From contig CAZMSQ010000071.1 in the NCBI GenBank assembly GCA_964569025.1, positions 1-7,689 on the forward strand: DNA of 7,689 nucleotides, written 5' to 3'. The stretch comes from CAZMSQ01 sp964569025. Its GTDB lineage: Bacteria > Bacteroidota > Bacteroidia > Chitinophagales > Saprospiraceae. Shown one piece after another: positions 1-7,562 of this stretch (its first letter is position 1; every line of letters begins with the position of its first letter). The position numbers and the translations under genes were made by a program. The notes beneath the pieces are model-generated. The model made no database searches. It was not told the DNA's origin and saw nothing but the letters and a program-made list of their open reading frames with translations.

Positions 1-34
1 AAAACAATCCCATCAACCCCGTCGGCGGTGCATG

Positions 35-325
35 TTACCGGATCACGACGTCTGCGACGATTTCATCACCGAGGTGTTCGTTGAACAGGGTGCGGATTTT
101 TTCGGTGCTGTATGACAGTTCTTGCCTCAGGGGGGCGGAGACGATTGTGATGTAGACCTTCCGATTGTGCAGGCGAATTTCGGATGTGAGGCTGGTGACC
201 GAGGGGCCCATGAGTTTTTCCCACAGGGTTTTGATGCGCACCTGATCGAGGCGGGACCGATATTTGTACTGGCGCAGGAATAATTTGAGGGCCTCATTGA
301 GAGGGAGGTCATTATGGCGTTTCAT
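35..325 (-). CDS. DUF721 / DciA-like protein
   Basis: This encodes a 96-residue protein of the DUF721 family, the domain that defines DciA, which helps load the replicative helicase DnaB. The visible pattern fits the family: an N-terminal helical segment (residues about 7-30), a Trp followed by a Met-Gly turn (W35, M39-G40), a Thr/Ser-rich strand near 45-50, a beta strand with 'KVYITI' (56-61), the 'LRQEL' motif (66-70), and a C-terminal 'FNEHLG' helix-turn before a final strand. The start ATG (323-325) overlaps the recF stop as ATGA, which implies translational coupling. A short DUF721 gene directly after recF is a familiar arrangement in Bacteroidota. The domain call is firm. The helicase-loader role is inferred from the family and has not been shown for this short form. 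The 34 bases between its TAA stop and the window edge show no convincing terminator hairpin. Confidence 0.88.
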   Translation of the reverse strand: MKRHNDLPLNEALKLFLRQYKYRSRLDQVRIKTLWEKLMGPSVTSLTSEIRLHNRKVYITIVSAPLRQELSYSTEKIRTLFNEHLGDEIVADVVIR

Positions 326-1437
326 GTGGCAGCAATTGGTGTGATGAGGGCTTCATGGACAGTGAACATACGAAAGTCTGCTTGAAAATTTCGGGCGATT
401 GCTGCGATGCGGTCCTGGTCGGTATCGGTGAGAAAGACCTGACCGAAAGACTGGCGGGCCAGCAAGGCGAGCAAGCGCGAGGCGCGGCCGGCGTCGAGCT
501 TGTCGAAGAGATCGTCGAGCAGCAGGATGGGAGGAAACCCGTGATGTTCTGAAAGGATGGTGTATTGGGCCAGCTTGAGAGCCAGAATGACACTTTTGAC
601 CTGACCCTGGGAGGCAAAGCGTTTCACGCCTTCCGTTCCGATATGAAATTGCCAGTCGTCTCGGTGCAGACCAGAAGTAGTGCGCTGGAGAACACGGTCT
701 TTTTCGCGGCAGGACTGCATCAGTTCCATCCAGTCACCATCTTGGAGTTGTGACCGATAGGTGTAGGAGGCCTCCTCCCGGTCGTCTGCAAGAAGTTTGT
801 AGTATTCTGTGAAAACAGGGGCCATGGCCGCAGCGTACTCTTGGCGTTTTCCAAATATTACCGTGGCCGGCTCAAGCATTTGGCGGTCGTAGGTATCGAG
901 CATTTCCTCGCTCCACTGGCGGTTTGTGGCCATCGTTTTGACCAGAGAGGTACGCTGCTGGAGCAGGCGGTTGTAGGTAATGAGGTGGGTGAGGTATGCC
1001 CGGTCGATTTGAGAAAAGGTCGTATCGAAAAAGTTGCGGCGCCCCTCACTGCCCTCGGTCACGATGGAGGTGTCTTCAGGGAGAACCGCCACCACCGGAA
1101 GGCGGCCGATGTGGTCGGCAAGGCGGGTGTATGAGGTGCCATTCCATTCAAATACCTTTTTCTTTCCGGCACCCACCTTAGCCACCACCCGACCGGACTC
1201 CTCTGCATTGAGCGCAAAGACTCCGTCGAGACGAAAAAAGGGAGACCCATGGGTCGGCAGCTGCCGGTCGGTCAGGCGGCGGCAGCTGCGGCACATACAC
1301 AGGTAATAGATGGCTTCCAGCATATTGGTCTTGCCCATACCATTCTGGCCAGTCAGGCAGTTGACTCCCGGCGACCAGTCTACTGAGACTGTGGGATAAT
1401 TTTTGAACTGGGTAATGGTCACGCGTTTCAGATGCAC
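322..1437 (-). CDS. recF: RecF, DNA replication and repair protein
   Basis: This is RecF, an SMC-like ATPase that, with RecO and RecR, loads RecA at single-strand gaps. Its 371 residues are normal for the family. The N-terminus has the typical 'ITQFKNY' opening (8-14). Walker A is GQNGMGKT (30-37), with K36 and T37 contacting nucleotide. The conserved 'HRDD' motif lies at 258-261; the preceding residues are SGL where many relatives have a Gly-Pro. The ABC signature is SQGQVKS (276-282). Walker B is ILLLDDLFDKLD (304-315), running into the D-loop. The start is a GTG (1435-1437), chosen because it gives the canonical N-terminus and sits six bases after a strong AAGGAG ribosome-binding site. murB ends 11 bases upstream, and the DUF721 gene overlaps the TGA stop by four bases. 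All catalytic motifs are intact, so the protein should be functional. Confidence 0.97.
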   Translation of the reverse strand: MHLKRVTITQFKNYPTVSVDWSPGVNCLTGQNGMGKTNMLEAIYYLCMCRSCRRLTDRQLPTHGSPFFRLDGVFALNAEESGRVVAKVGAGKKKVFEWNGTSYTRLADHIGRLPVVAVLPEDTSIVTEGSEGRRNFFDTTFSQIDRAYLTHLITYNRLLQQRTSLVKTMATNRQWSEEMLDTYDRQMLEPATVIFGKRQEYAAAMAPVFTEYYKLLADDREEASYTYRSQLQDGDWMELMQSCREKDRVLQRTTSGLHRDDWQFHIGTEGVKRFASQGQVKSVILALKLAQYTILSEHHGFPPILLLDDLFDKLDAGRASRLLALLARQSFGQVFLTDTDQDRIAAIARNFQADFRMFTVHEALITPIAAT

Positions 1438-1450
1438 CTTATTCTCCTTT
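1435..1450 (-). promoter_or_regulatory. Shine-Dalgarno and GTG start of recF
   Basis: Read on the minus strand, the 11 bases between the murB TAA stop and recF contain AAGGAG followed six bases later by GTG. The purine run starts on the last A bases of the murB stop codon, so ribosomes ending murB would finish on top of the recF site. A strong Shine-Dalgarno is noteworthy because Bacteroidota genes generally lack one, and none of the other starts in this window shows an equally clear one. It supports the GTG as the real start. Confidence 0.7.
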
Positions 1451-2474
1451 ATAAGCGGGGCTGTCCCACCACATTAACCTCCGGAATCAGCTGGATTCCA
1501 AATCGGGACGCTACCGATTCTGCCACACGCTGTGCGTGTTCCCACAATTCAGCCCCCGTTGCTTCGCCGTAATTGACCAACACGAGCGCCTGCCTGGCAT
1601 AGCACCCCACATGACCAACCCGACGGCCTTTCCATCCGCATTGTTCGATGAGCCACCCCGCGGAAGTTTTGACCCTCCCTTCGGCCATTGGCCAAAAAGG
1701 CATTTTCGGAAACTCCTCACGGAGTTCTGCTGCCCTCATGGCACTTACCTCTGGATTCTTGAAAAAACTGCCCGCATTACCAAGCACCTCTGGATCGGGA
1801 AGCTTGCTCTGACGGATTCGCACCACCGCCCTGCTGACGTCAGCGGCAGTCGGGTTTCTGATTTCCATGGCATCTAACTCCTCGCGGATGGCCCCGTACT
1901 CAAGCGACAAGCGATTAGTGCCTCGCTCGAGGCGCAGTGTAATACGGGTAATGGCAAACTGGCCCTTCAACTGATCTTTAAAGATGCTGTAGCGATAGCC
2001 AAACCGGCAATCTTTTGCAGTAAAACGGCGTTTTTGGCCGGTAGTGAGATCAATCCCATCCAGAGATACAAAGACATCGCTGAGCTCCACTCCATAGGCC
2101 CCGATATTCTGAATGGGTGCCGCCCCACATGTGCCCGGTATGAGCGAAAGATTTTCAAGACCGCTGAGCCCCCTTTCCAGGCTCCAAAGTACCAACCCGT
2201 GCCAATTGACACCGGCCCCGGCGCTTATGGTTAAAGTTGTACCGCTTTCTTCCTCGATGGATATCCCCTCAATCCGATTCACCAGTACGAGCCCATCGTA
2301 ATCCTCTGCAAACAAGACATTACTCCCCCCACCCAGCACCATTCGGCTAGTCCAGTCAAGGTTCAGCAGCTCCCTGAGGTCGGCTTCAGTATTGAACTGC
2401 GCAAGGGCTGCTGTCCGGACATCAAGACCGAAAGTGTGGTAAGAGCGAAGCGAGACATCTGTGGCGATGAACAT
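1449..2474 (-). CDS. murB: UDP-N-acetylenolpyruvoylglucosamine reductase (MurB)
   Basis: MurB is a cytoplasmic FAD enzyme. It uses NADPH to reduce UDP-GlcNAc-enolpyruvate to UDP-MurNAc, the second committed step of peptidoglycan precursor synthesis. The 341-residue length matches the E. coli-like type I enzyme. Visible motifs are 'HTFGLD' (13-18), the FAD-binding GGGSN (48-52), 'IPGTCGAAPIQNIGAYG' (112-128), and 'FGYRYSIFK' (158-166), whose R161 corresponds to the catalytic Arg159 of E. coli. Y193 in 'LEYG' matches the type I substrate-capping Tyr190. 'GNAGSFFKNP' (232-241) carries the proton-donating Ser (S236), and 'PEV' (331-333) carries the catalytic Glu (E332). Nothing essential is missing. 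The ATG at 2472-2474 gives a normal N-terminus with no clear Shine-Dalgarno. recF follows after 11 bases; the ABC exporter gene ends 75 bases upstream. Confidence 0.97.
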   Translation of the reverse strand: MFIATDVSLRSYHTFGLDVRTAALAQFNTEADLRELLNLDWTSRMVLGGGSNVLFAEDYDGLVLVNRIEGISIEEESGTTLTISAGAGVNWHGLVLWSLERGLSGLENLSLIPGTCGAAPIQNIGAYGVELSDVFVSLDGIDLTTGQKRRFTAKDCRFGYRYSIFKDQLKGQFAITRITLRLERGTNRLSLEYGAIREELDAMEIRNPTAADVSRAVVRIRQSKLPDPEVLGNAGSFFKNPEVSAMRAAELREEFPKMPFWPMAEGRVKTSAGWLIEQCGWKGRRVGHVGCYARQALVLVNYGEATGAELWEHAQRVAESVASRFGIQLIPEVNVVGQPRL

Positions 2475-2549
2475 ACTTTCTGGAATTGAACTGGCAGTAC
2501 CAATGTGTGCTTCATACGAACAGCCTGAGCACTGGCCCTGCCATCAAGT

Positions 2550-4364
2550 CTACACTTTTTCCTCGAATTGCAGCCGTGCAAGATGGTGGTACAACCCGTC
2601 TTCATTGGCAAATAATTCGTCGTGGCGACCCTCCTCAACGAGGCGCCCCTTATCAATGACGAGAATTCGGTCTGCATCGCGGATGGTCGACAGACGGTGT
2701 GCGATGATGAGGGCCGTACGACCTTGCAGCAGCTTGTCGAGGGCATCCTGCACCACACGCTCAGACTCTGCATCAAGAGATGAGGTGGCCTCATCGAGTA
2801 GCAAGATGGCTGGGTCGCGCAAGATGGCACGCGCAATGGCAATTCGCTGCCGCTGACCCCCACTAAGCTTGACTCCTCTCTCTCCGACGATGGTACCAAA
2901 TCCATCGGGGAACTCCTCAATAAACTCCAGCGCATTCGCTTGGCGTGCTGCCTCTATAATCTCTTCATCGGTTGCATCACCACGGCCATACAGGATATTC
3001 TCCCTGATCGTACCCCCAAACAACATGACCTCCTGCGGCACCAACGCAAAGTTGCGACGGTACGCTGACAGATCATAATCGGAAGCGGGCTCTCCGTCTA
3101 CCAGCAATTTTCCACTTTGCAAGTCATAGAGCCTGAGCAGCAACTGAACCACCGTAGACTTGCCGGCTCCACTGGGGCCAACGAGGGCAACCTTTTCACC
3201 GGCTTGGATGGTGAAGTTGAGCCCTTTCAAAACCGGAAGGTCAGGGCGGGTCGGATATTCAAAGTGGACATCCCTGAATTCTATATTACCCCGAAGCGCC
3301 AGTGACGGCGCTGCACCTCCAGGAGATACTTCCAACTCCTGGGCAGTGGCAAGGATTTCGCGTATACGCTCTGTCGCTCCCACTGCACCGATGAGTTCGG
3401 TGTAAAAATTCCCAAGGCCGGCAATCGCCCCACCGATGATGGCTGTGTAGGAGACAAATGCAATGAGATCACCTGCGGTAATGCGTCCGCTTTGTACCAT
3501 GAGCGCGCCCTGCCAAATGATAAAAAACAAGGCTCCAAATAGCACCGTGATGATAAAAACCGCAAAAATGGCTCTTCCACGGGCAAATCGCAGTGCGACC
3601 AGCACCATGGCATCAATGCCACGGCTGTAGCGGCTGAGTTCGAACCATTCATTTGTGAATGCTTTAACGGAGTGGACCGAAGTAAGGGTCTCGTTAAGCA
3701 CTGTATTGGTATCGGCCAACGCATTCTGCCGCTCCTTGGAGAGCTTCCGGATGTGACGGCCAAAAATCATGGCACCCACCACAATGATTGGGAAGGTGGC
3801 GAGCATGATGAGGGCGAGGCGCGGGGTCGAGATGGCCAGAAAAATAACCCCCGAAATGAGAATAATGATCTGCCGGACAAACTCTGCGAGCGTGATTGAG
3901 AATGCATTGTAAAGCCGCTCAATGTCGGAAGTCACCCGGCTGATAAGCTCCCCAACCCTGCTTTTCTCAAAAAATGCAATCGGCAGGGTAATGAGGCGTT
4001 CGTAGACGGATTTGCGCACATCAGCGATGCCCCGTTCGCTGACTTGAGCGAAGAGTAATACGCGGGCGTAGGAGAATGCCCCCTGCACCAAAAGGATTCC
4101 CAATAAGGTGATGCCCATTTGGGGGAGCGTCAGCGGCCACTCCGAGTTACCCTGGGCTACATCGACCATTTCTCCGGCAAGAAGCGGAAAGACCATGAAT
4201 ACAAGGCTTCCCAAAAACAGCAGGAGCATCCCCACAATAACTTGCAGGCGGTAAGGCCGAACGAAACGAAAAATCTGGATGGCATCTCTGAGTGACTCCC
4301 GGGTCACCTTCGGTTTGGGCTCATCAGTGCCGACGCCCGGTGTGCCGGACTTTCTTCTGGACAT
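2550..4364 (-). CDS. ABC exporter half-transporter (ABCB/MsbA type)
   Basis: This 604-residue protein fuses one six-helix membrane domain to one ATPase domain, the half-transporter layout that works as a homodimer in the inner membrane. Hydrophobic stretches lie near residues 41-63, 83-105, 160-178, 182-202, 262-285 and 297-318. The ATPase domain starts near 360 and is complete: A-loop Tyr (Y370), Walker A GPSGAGKST (396-404), Q-loop Gln (Q444), signature LSGGQ (500-504), Walker B ILLLDE (520-525) and switch His (H556). The intracellular-loop segment 'SRVTSDIER' (142-150) is typical of type IV ABC exporters such as MsbA and of multidrug and mitochondrial ABCB relatives. The substrate cannot be read from the sequence; lipid, peptide or drug export are all possible. 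The N-terminal 30 residues are polar and probably cytoplasmic. The gene diverges from the lipoprotein gene and lies 75 bases upstream of murB, so it may share that transcript. Confidence 0.93.
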   Translation of the reverse strand: MSRRKSGTPGVGTDEPKPKVTRESLRDAIQIFRFVRPYRLQVIVGMLLLFLGSLVFMVFPLLAGEMVDVAQGNSEWPLTLPQMGITLLGILLVQGAFSYARVLLFAQVSERGIADVRKSVYERLITLPIAFFEKSRVGELISRVTSDIERLYNAFSITLAEFVRQIIILISGVIFLAISTPRLALIMLATFPIIVVGAMIFGRHIRKLSKERQNALADTNTVLNETLTSVHSVKAFTNEWFELSRYSRGIDAMVLVALRFARGRAIFAVFIITVLFGALFFIIWQGALMVQSGRITAGDLIAFVSYTAIIGGAIAGLGNFYTELIGAVGATERIREILATAQELEVSPGGAAPSLALRGNIEFRDVHFEYPTRPDLPVLKGLNFTIQAGEKVALVGPSGAGKSTVVQLLLRLYDLQSGKLLVDGEPASDYDLSAYRRNFALVPQEVMLFGGTIRENILYGRGDATDEEIIEAARQANALEFIEEFPDGFGTIVGERGVKLSGGQRQRIAIARAILRDPAILLLDEATSSLDAESERVVQDALDKLLQGRTALIIAHRLSTIRDADRILVIDKGRLVEEGRHDELFANEDGLYHHLARLQFEEKV

Positions 4365-4452
4365 GTAGTCAATTTGTACGAAGATAAAGAATTCACTGAG
4401 GAATGAATGGCAGAAGCCGCTCCTTTGTTCTTATCTTTCCCCGAAAACGCAT
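4365..4452. promoter_or_regulatory. Divergent promoter region (ABC exporter / lipoprotein)
   Basis: These 88 bases lie between two divergent start codons and so should hold both promoters. A seven-base inverted repeat, AAGATAA (4381-4387) and TTATCTT (4431-4437), sits almost symmetrically, with its outer ends 16 and 15 bases from the two start codons. Each arm overlaps an octamer that matches the Bacteroidota -7 element TAnnTTTG at five of six fixed positions: TATCTTCG on the minus strand (4379-4386) and TATCTTTC on the plus strand (4432-4439). I find no good TTTG -33 element at the expected spacing for either, and the implied leaders would be under ten bases. The location of a promoter region is well supported; the exact boxes are tentative. 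Confidence 0.35.
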
Positions 4453-4851
4453 ATGCGATTTCTCGCCTCGCTGGTAATCTTCAGCATTCTCATCCTTCCA
4501 GCATGTCAGAAGGATCAAAGGCCTGATTTTCTGAACGGCTCCTGGCAGGCCTACCGCTACGAACGAGCCGACTCTGCAGCCCTTGAGGATTACCTCAGCC
4601 AGATTCAACTGGATATCGTGCTCCCTAACCATTATCATTTTTCAAGCACCCTCGACTATGAGGAGGCCGGCACATTCAGACTTTCAGACCAGTATTTTTT
4701 AGTAACCGACACCACCCGAGAGCCCCGGCAAGAAAAACGAATGCGCATTCGGGCACTCACATCTGACACACTCATCCTTGACATGATGGAAAACGGAGAA
4801 GACAGAACCCTGAATATGAGGAAAGTCTATTCTCCTAATCCACCCGAATGA
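4453..4851 (+). CDS. Lipocalin-like lipoprotein, unknown function
   Basis: The product is a 132-residue small lipoprotein of unknown function. It starts with an Arg, a hydrophobic core (residues 4-15) and a lipobox-like LPAC whose C18 would be the lipidated cysteine; Pro at -2 is less usual than Ala, Ser or Gly. The residues after Cys are QKDQ, close to the QKDDE-type export signal described for surface lipoproteins in Capnocytophaga, though only one acidic residue is present. The mature part begins with 'LNGSW' (27-31) and alternates short beta-like strands ('HYHFSS', 'AGTFRL', 'DQYFLVTD', 'MRIRALTSDTLILDM', 'LNMRKV'). This pattern recalls the small lipocalin-like lipoproteins common in Bacteroidota and suggests a single beta-barrel. 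The ATG at 4453 gives a complete signal peptide. It is the only plus-strand gene here, and its last 17 bases overlap the end of the convergent T9SS gene. No ligand can be proposed. Confidence 0.82.
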   Translation: MRFLASLVIFSILILPACQKDQRPDFLNGSWQAYRYERADSAALEDYLSQIQLDIVLPNHYHFSSTLDYEEAGTFRLSDQYFLVTDTTREPRQEKRMRIRALTSDTLILDMMENGEDRTLNMRKVYSPNPPE

Positions 4852-7390
4852 CCGGAAAGGTAAGCACCTGTCCAGAAGCCCGATGGCTGACTCTCAACGC
4901 ATACCAACCGGGGGGCTCAGGGCTCAATGAAAAGGATTGCGGCACCTCACTCCACTGCCTCAGGACACGTCCGTTGTCATCGACCAAAGCAGCCTCATAG
5001 CCACTGTTCAGACCAATAGATGAGGACACTGTAACCAGTCCTGTGGTTGGATTTGGAAAGATATCAACTCGAGGAAGGTCCTTACCGAACAAATCGTCGG
5101 TGGCGCTCGGCGTATGTACGGGGGTTGCCCCGCCCATGACGGGTCTGATCATCACAGCGCCTTTATATGCGTAATCGGAAACGGTATCCAGAAGCACCCA
5201 ATCTTGCGCACTTTTGAAAAATAAGTGCTGTGCGGCACTCGGAGAGTTGCGATCAAAGCCCACAGGCACAGGGGTAAAATTGGTTTCCCAGCCGACGTAA
5301 AAATCTCCGGCAGGAATGAAGAGGGGTGTCTCCTCGGTCTCTGTGACATCGAGAAGGACGAATGTAGTAAAGCCCTGAAGTGTGTCAAAAAGCTGATCGG
5401 CATAGAAAGTCTTCAAAAACGTCTGCTGATATTCAGGCTCATCATCGAGCTCTCCAACATACACCTGCAGCCTGAAATTGCTGGACGGGTAAGAGCCCGG
5501 ATAATGGGGAATGTGCATCATCACGGCCCTGAGGGTATCATCGGTATTGGCGGTAAAACGCACGGCCAATCGCTCACCCGTATTGCCCGGGAGGATGCGC
5601 TGCTCTGCCGTGCCATCGTCGTAGGCGAAATAATCGCCGAATGTTGTATTAAAGTCGACCGTATCATTGCGCAACAGACCGGGCACATTGTCCTGATCCT
5701 TTCCTGGGTTGAGCGTGTAGCGATTCACAATGGTTCGCTCATCAGCATCCGGCAAATCTTCAAGACTCTGCAGAAGATCGCTGAAATTCACGTCAGGGAT
5801 AAGTCGCTCCCCACTTTTTTGCTCCCCGGGATTGAAATTGGTGGCATCAAATGTGGTAATAAGGGGAAGGAAATCGGGAGAAGAAGCAAATGGTGCCTCG
5901 CGGACTGATATGCGGGAATCATCGAGTGATACTGCTGTATTGAAGTTACTGCGCACGGTAAATGCATAATCCTGACGCGTCTCTAGAGGGGCAAACCCCT
6001 TAAAATGCCCCCAGGGCATAGCGCGATATCGCTTGAGAATGCCGGGTGGAAGGGCGATAAAAGACATATCATCAAACCGCTCGTTTGGCTGGATATTTCG
6101 TGGTTCCAGGCGCACCATGTCAAGGTGCCATGGCTCCATGGTTTTGCTATTCGGCGAGTAATTGCTGAACCGGAACTGAAAGCCATTGTAAAGGAATGCT
6201 TCATCCAGCTTATACCAATGAAACTCAAATTGCTGGGGGCTTTGCCAGAAGGTATAGAATGTATCTTGAGTGAATGCATCGATCCGTTTCCACTCACCAG
6301 TTGGAGCTTTGAACTCCACCACCAGTGAGTCGTCTTTTTGCAGAGAATACCCCATTCCCTTGGGCTGAATGAAAAAGCTCAGGTATACGTCTGTGGGTCC
6401 GATAGCCCCGGGTGAAAGATCGATGTAAGACGACGTCAACAGATCAGATATTCCGTAGCCTCCCCCGTAGGGTGTTCCAGTTTCATCCAGCCCGTCAAAG
6501 GTGGCAACGCCAAGTGTGGGTGGATTGACGCCCAGCGTCCTGTTGACGAAGGCCCTGCGATCGAGCCAGAGGTCCGCAGAGGGAAAGGGTGAGAGAGCGG
6601 AAAAATCTTCGACAAAGCCCTCTCCAAGTTGAAGGGTATCTGTAAAGATGGAAAACGGATATACAGCCGTGTCTTCGATACAAAAGCGATCAGCAATAAG
6701 CAGGCAGACCGTATCTTCTCCGGCAAACCGTCGGGCTGTATAAAAGAGTTTGTCGTCCAGCACATAGGCATCAGCAAGCAGCGGGTCGCGGCATCCGAGC
6801 GAAGTTGGAAAACGTGCTGGCCCCGGCAGGGCACTCAAGTCAAGATCGATGGTCACCATGCTCTCTGCCTGGAGCACAGTGAGGGGTAATGTGTCTGACA
6901 CAAACGTCCGGTGCACCCCCAAGTGATAGATGATGGTTTCGCAGTTGCCAGTCCCATCGCAATATTCGATAACGATTGTATCAATACCAAATTCGACGGC
7001 ATTCTCAGCAATATAGGTCAGGCAGGTCGAATCCAGCTGAGCGCTCCCGTACACAGCCTCCCCGCAATTCAGGCACTCGTAGCTGGCCCCAGGCTGTGTC
7101 TGGCCAATGGTATCTGTGCAAAATACGACCGTATCACCAACGGGGATGCATAAGACATCCACATTGACAATTCCTCCGCGAACCTGCATCAATTCCCGGG
7201 TTTCATCCAGCGGCTTCGCTACACGTCCAAAGTGCGTGACAAACCAATCAGACTGAGCCTCTCGCTCCCTTGCGGCTGCTTCCTGAAGGACCGGATTACT
7301 TTCAAGGGGCACAACAATTTGTGCATGCATTGGATAAGCGAGAAAAAGAATGGCGTAAAGGGAAAGAAAGGGTGCGTATCGAAATACCAT
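4835..7390 (-). CDS. T9SS type A sorting-domain secreted protein
   Basis: This encodes a large secreted or surface protein of 851 residues with no recognised enzymatic motif. I chose the ATG at 7388-7390 because it begins directly with a signal peptide (hydrophobic core about 8-20, likely cleavage after A23, before Q24). The frame stays open to an ATG at 7594, but that would add 68 unlikely residues and run into the upstream gene. Residues 75-245 form a Cys-rich, probably Ig-like region holding all ten cysteines. Residues about 258-430 resemble a jelly-roll, lectin-like module seen in other Bacteroidota T9SS proteins ('PPTLGVATFDGLDE' 290-303, 'VYLSFF' 335-340, 'FQFRFSNY' 404-411, 'WHLDMVRLEP' 421-430). 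A second beta-rich module starts at 'YFAYDDGTAE' (587-596). Residues 774-851 are the sorting domain, with 'FPNPTTG' (778-784), 'DDNGRVL' (804-810) and 'GWYALRV' (828-834). Export would be Sec followed by T9SS. A role in adhesion or binding is conceivable but unproven. Confidence 0.9.
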   Translation of the reverse strand: MVFRYAPFLSLYAILFLAYPMHAQIVVPLESNPVLQEAAAREREAQSDWFVTHFGRVAKPLDETRELMQVRGGIVNVDVLCIPVGDTVVFCTDTIGQTQPGASYECLNCGEAVYGSAQLDSTCLTYIAENAVEFGIDTIVIEYCDGTGNCETIIYHLGVHRTFVSDTLPLTVLQAESMVTIDLDLSALPGPARFPTSLGCRDPLLADAYVLDDKLFYTARRFAGEDTVCLLIADRFCIEDTAVYPFSIFTDTLQLGEGFVEDFSALSPFPSADLWLDRRAFVNRTLGVNPPTLGVATFDGLDETGTPYGGGYGISDLLTSSYIDLSPGAIGPTDVYLSFFIQPKGMGYSLQKDDSLVVEFKAPTGEWKRIDAFTQDTFYTFWQSPQQFEFHWYKLDEAFLYNGFQFRFSNYSPNSKTMEPWHLDMVRLEPRNIQPNERFDDMSFIALPPGILKRYRAMPWGHFKGFAPLETRQDYAFTVRSNFNTAVSLDDSRISVREAPFASSPDFLPLITTFDATNFNPGEQKSGERLIPDVNFSDLLQSLEDLPDADERTIVNRYTLNPGKDQDNVPGLLRNDTVDFNTTFGDYFAYDDGTAEQRILPGNTGERLAVRFTANTDDTLRAVMMHIPHYPGSYPSSNFRLQVYVGELDDEPEYQQTFLKTFYADQLFDTLQGFTTFVLLDVTETEETPLFIPAGDFYVGWETNFTPVPVGFDRNSPSAAQHLFFKSAQDWVLLDTVSDYAYKGAVMIRPVMGGATPVHTPSATDDLFGKDLPRVDIFPNPTTGLVTVSSSIGLNSGYEAALVDDNGRVLRQWSEVPQSFSLSPEPPGWYALRVSHRASGQVLTFPVIRVD

Positions 7391-7562
7391 GGCTTGCTGT
7401 TCAGATATTGGATGAACGCCTGATTCGTCCGGATGTTGTAAGGAATTGCGGAGGCAGGGTGGCTTTTGGAGGATTATTGCCTTTACAGATATTTGGACAA
7501 TGAGAATGTGCTTCCCTTTCGGTGACTCAATCAGCAAGGATACCCAAATCAGTTGAAATAAA

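Noticed and set aside
1..34. Possible terminator after the DUF721 gene
   Set aside because: The minus-strand sequence ends in a short T-run (GTTTT), but no stable stem precedes it and the window edge cuts the region.
841..1134. Plus-strand open frames antisense to recF
   Set aside because: recF has all its motifs on the minus strand, and these frames show no recognisable protein features.
2363..2935. A 190-codon minus-strand frame spanning the end of the ABC gene and the start of murB
   Set aside because: It lies out of frame across the ABC ATPase signature and Walker B region and the murB N-terminus, both clearly real; the translation is low-complexity Ser/Arg-rich.
5225..5908. A 227-codon open frame on the plus strand inside the T9SS protein gene
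   Set aside because: It is antisense to a well-supported gene, and its translation shows no domain, signal peptide or family resemblance. It looks like a shadow of the codon pattern on the other strand.
7399..7417. Small hairpin GTTCA-TGAAC just upstream of the T9SS protein start
   Set aside because: It has only five base pairs with a nine-base loop and no T-run, too weak for a terminator or riboswitch call.
7535..7542. TATCCTTG on the minus strand as a Bacteroidota -7 element for the T9SS gene
   Set aside because: It has one mismatch to TAnnTTTG and only a poor TTGA about 20 bases upstream, so it is not distinguishable from chance; it remains the best candidate in that gap.
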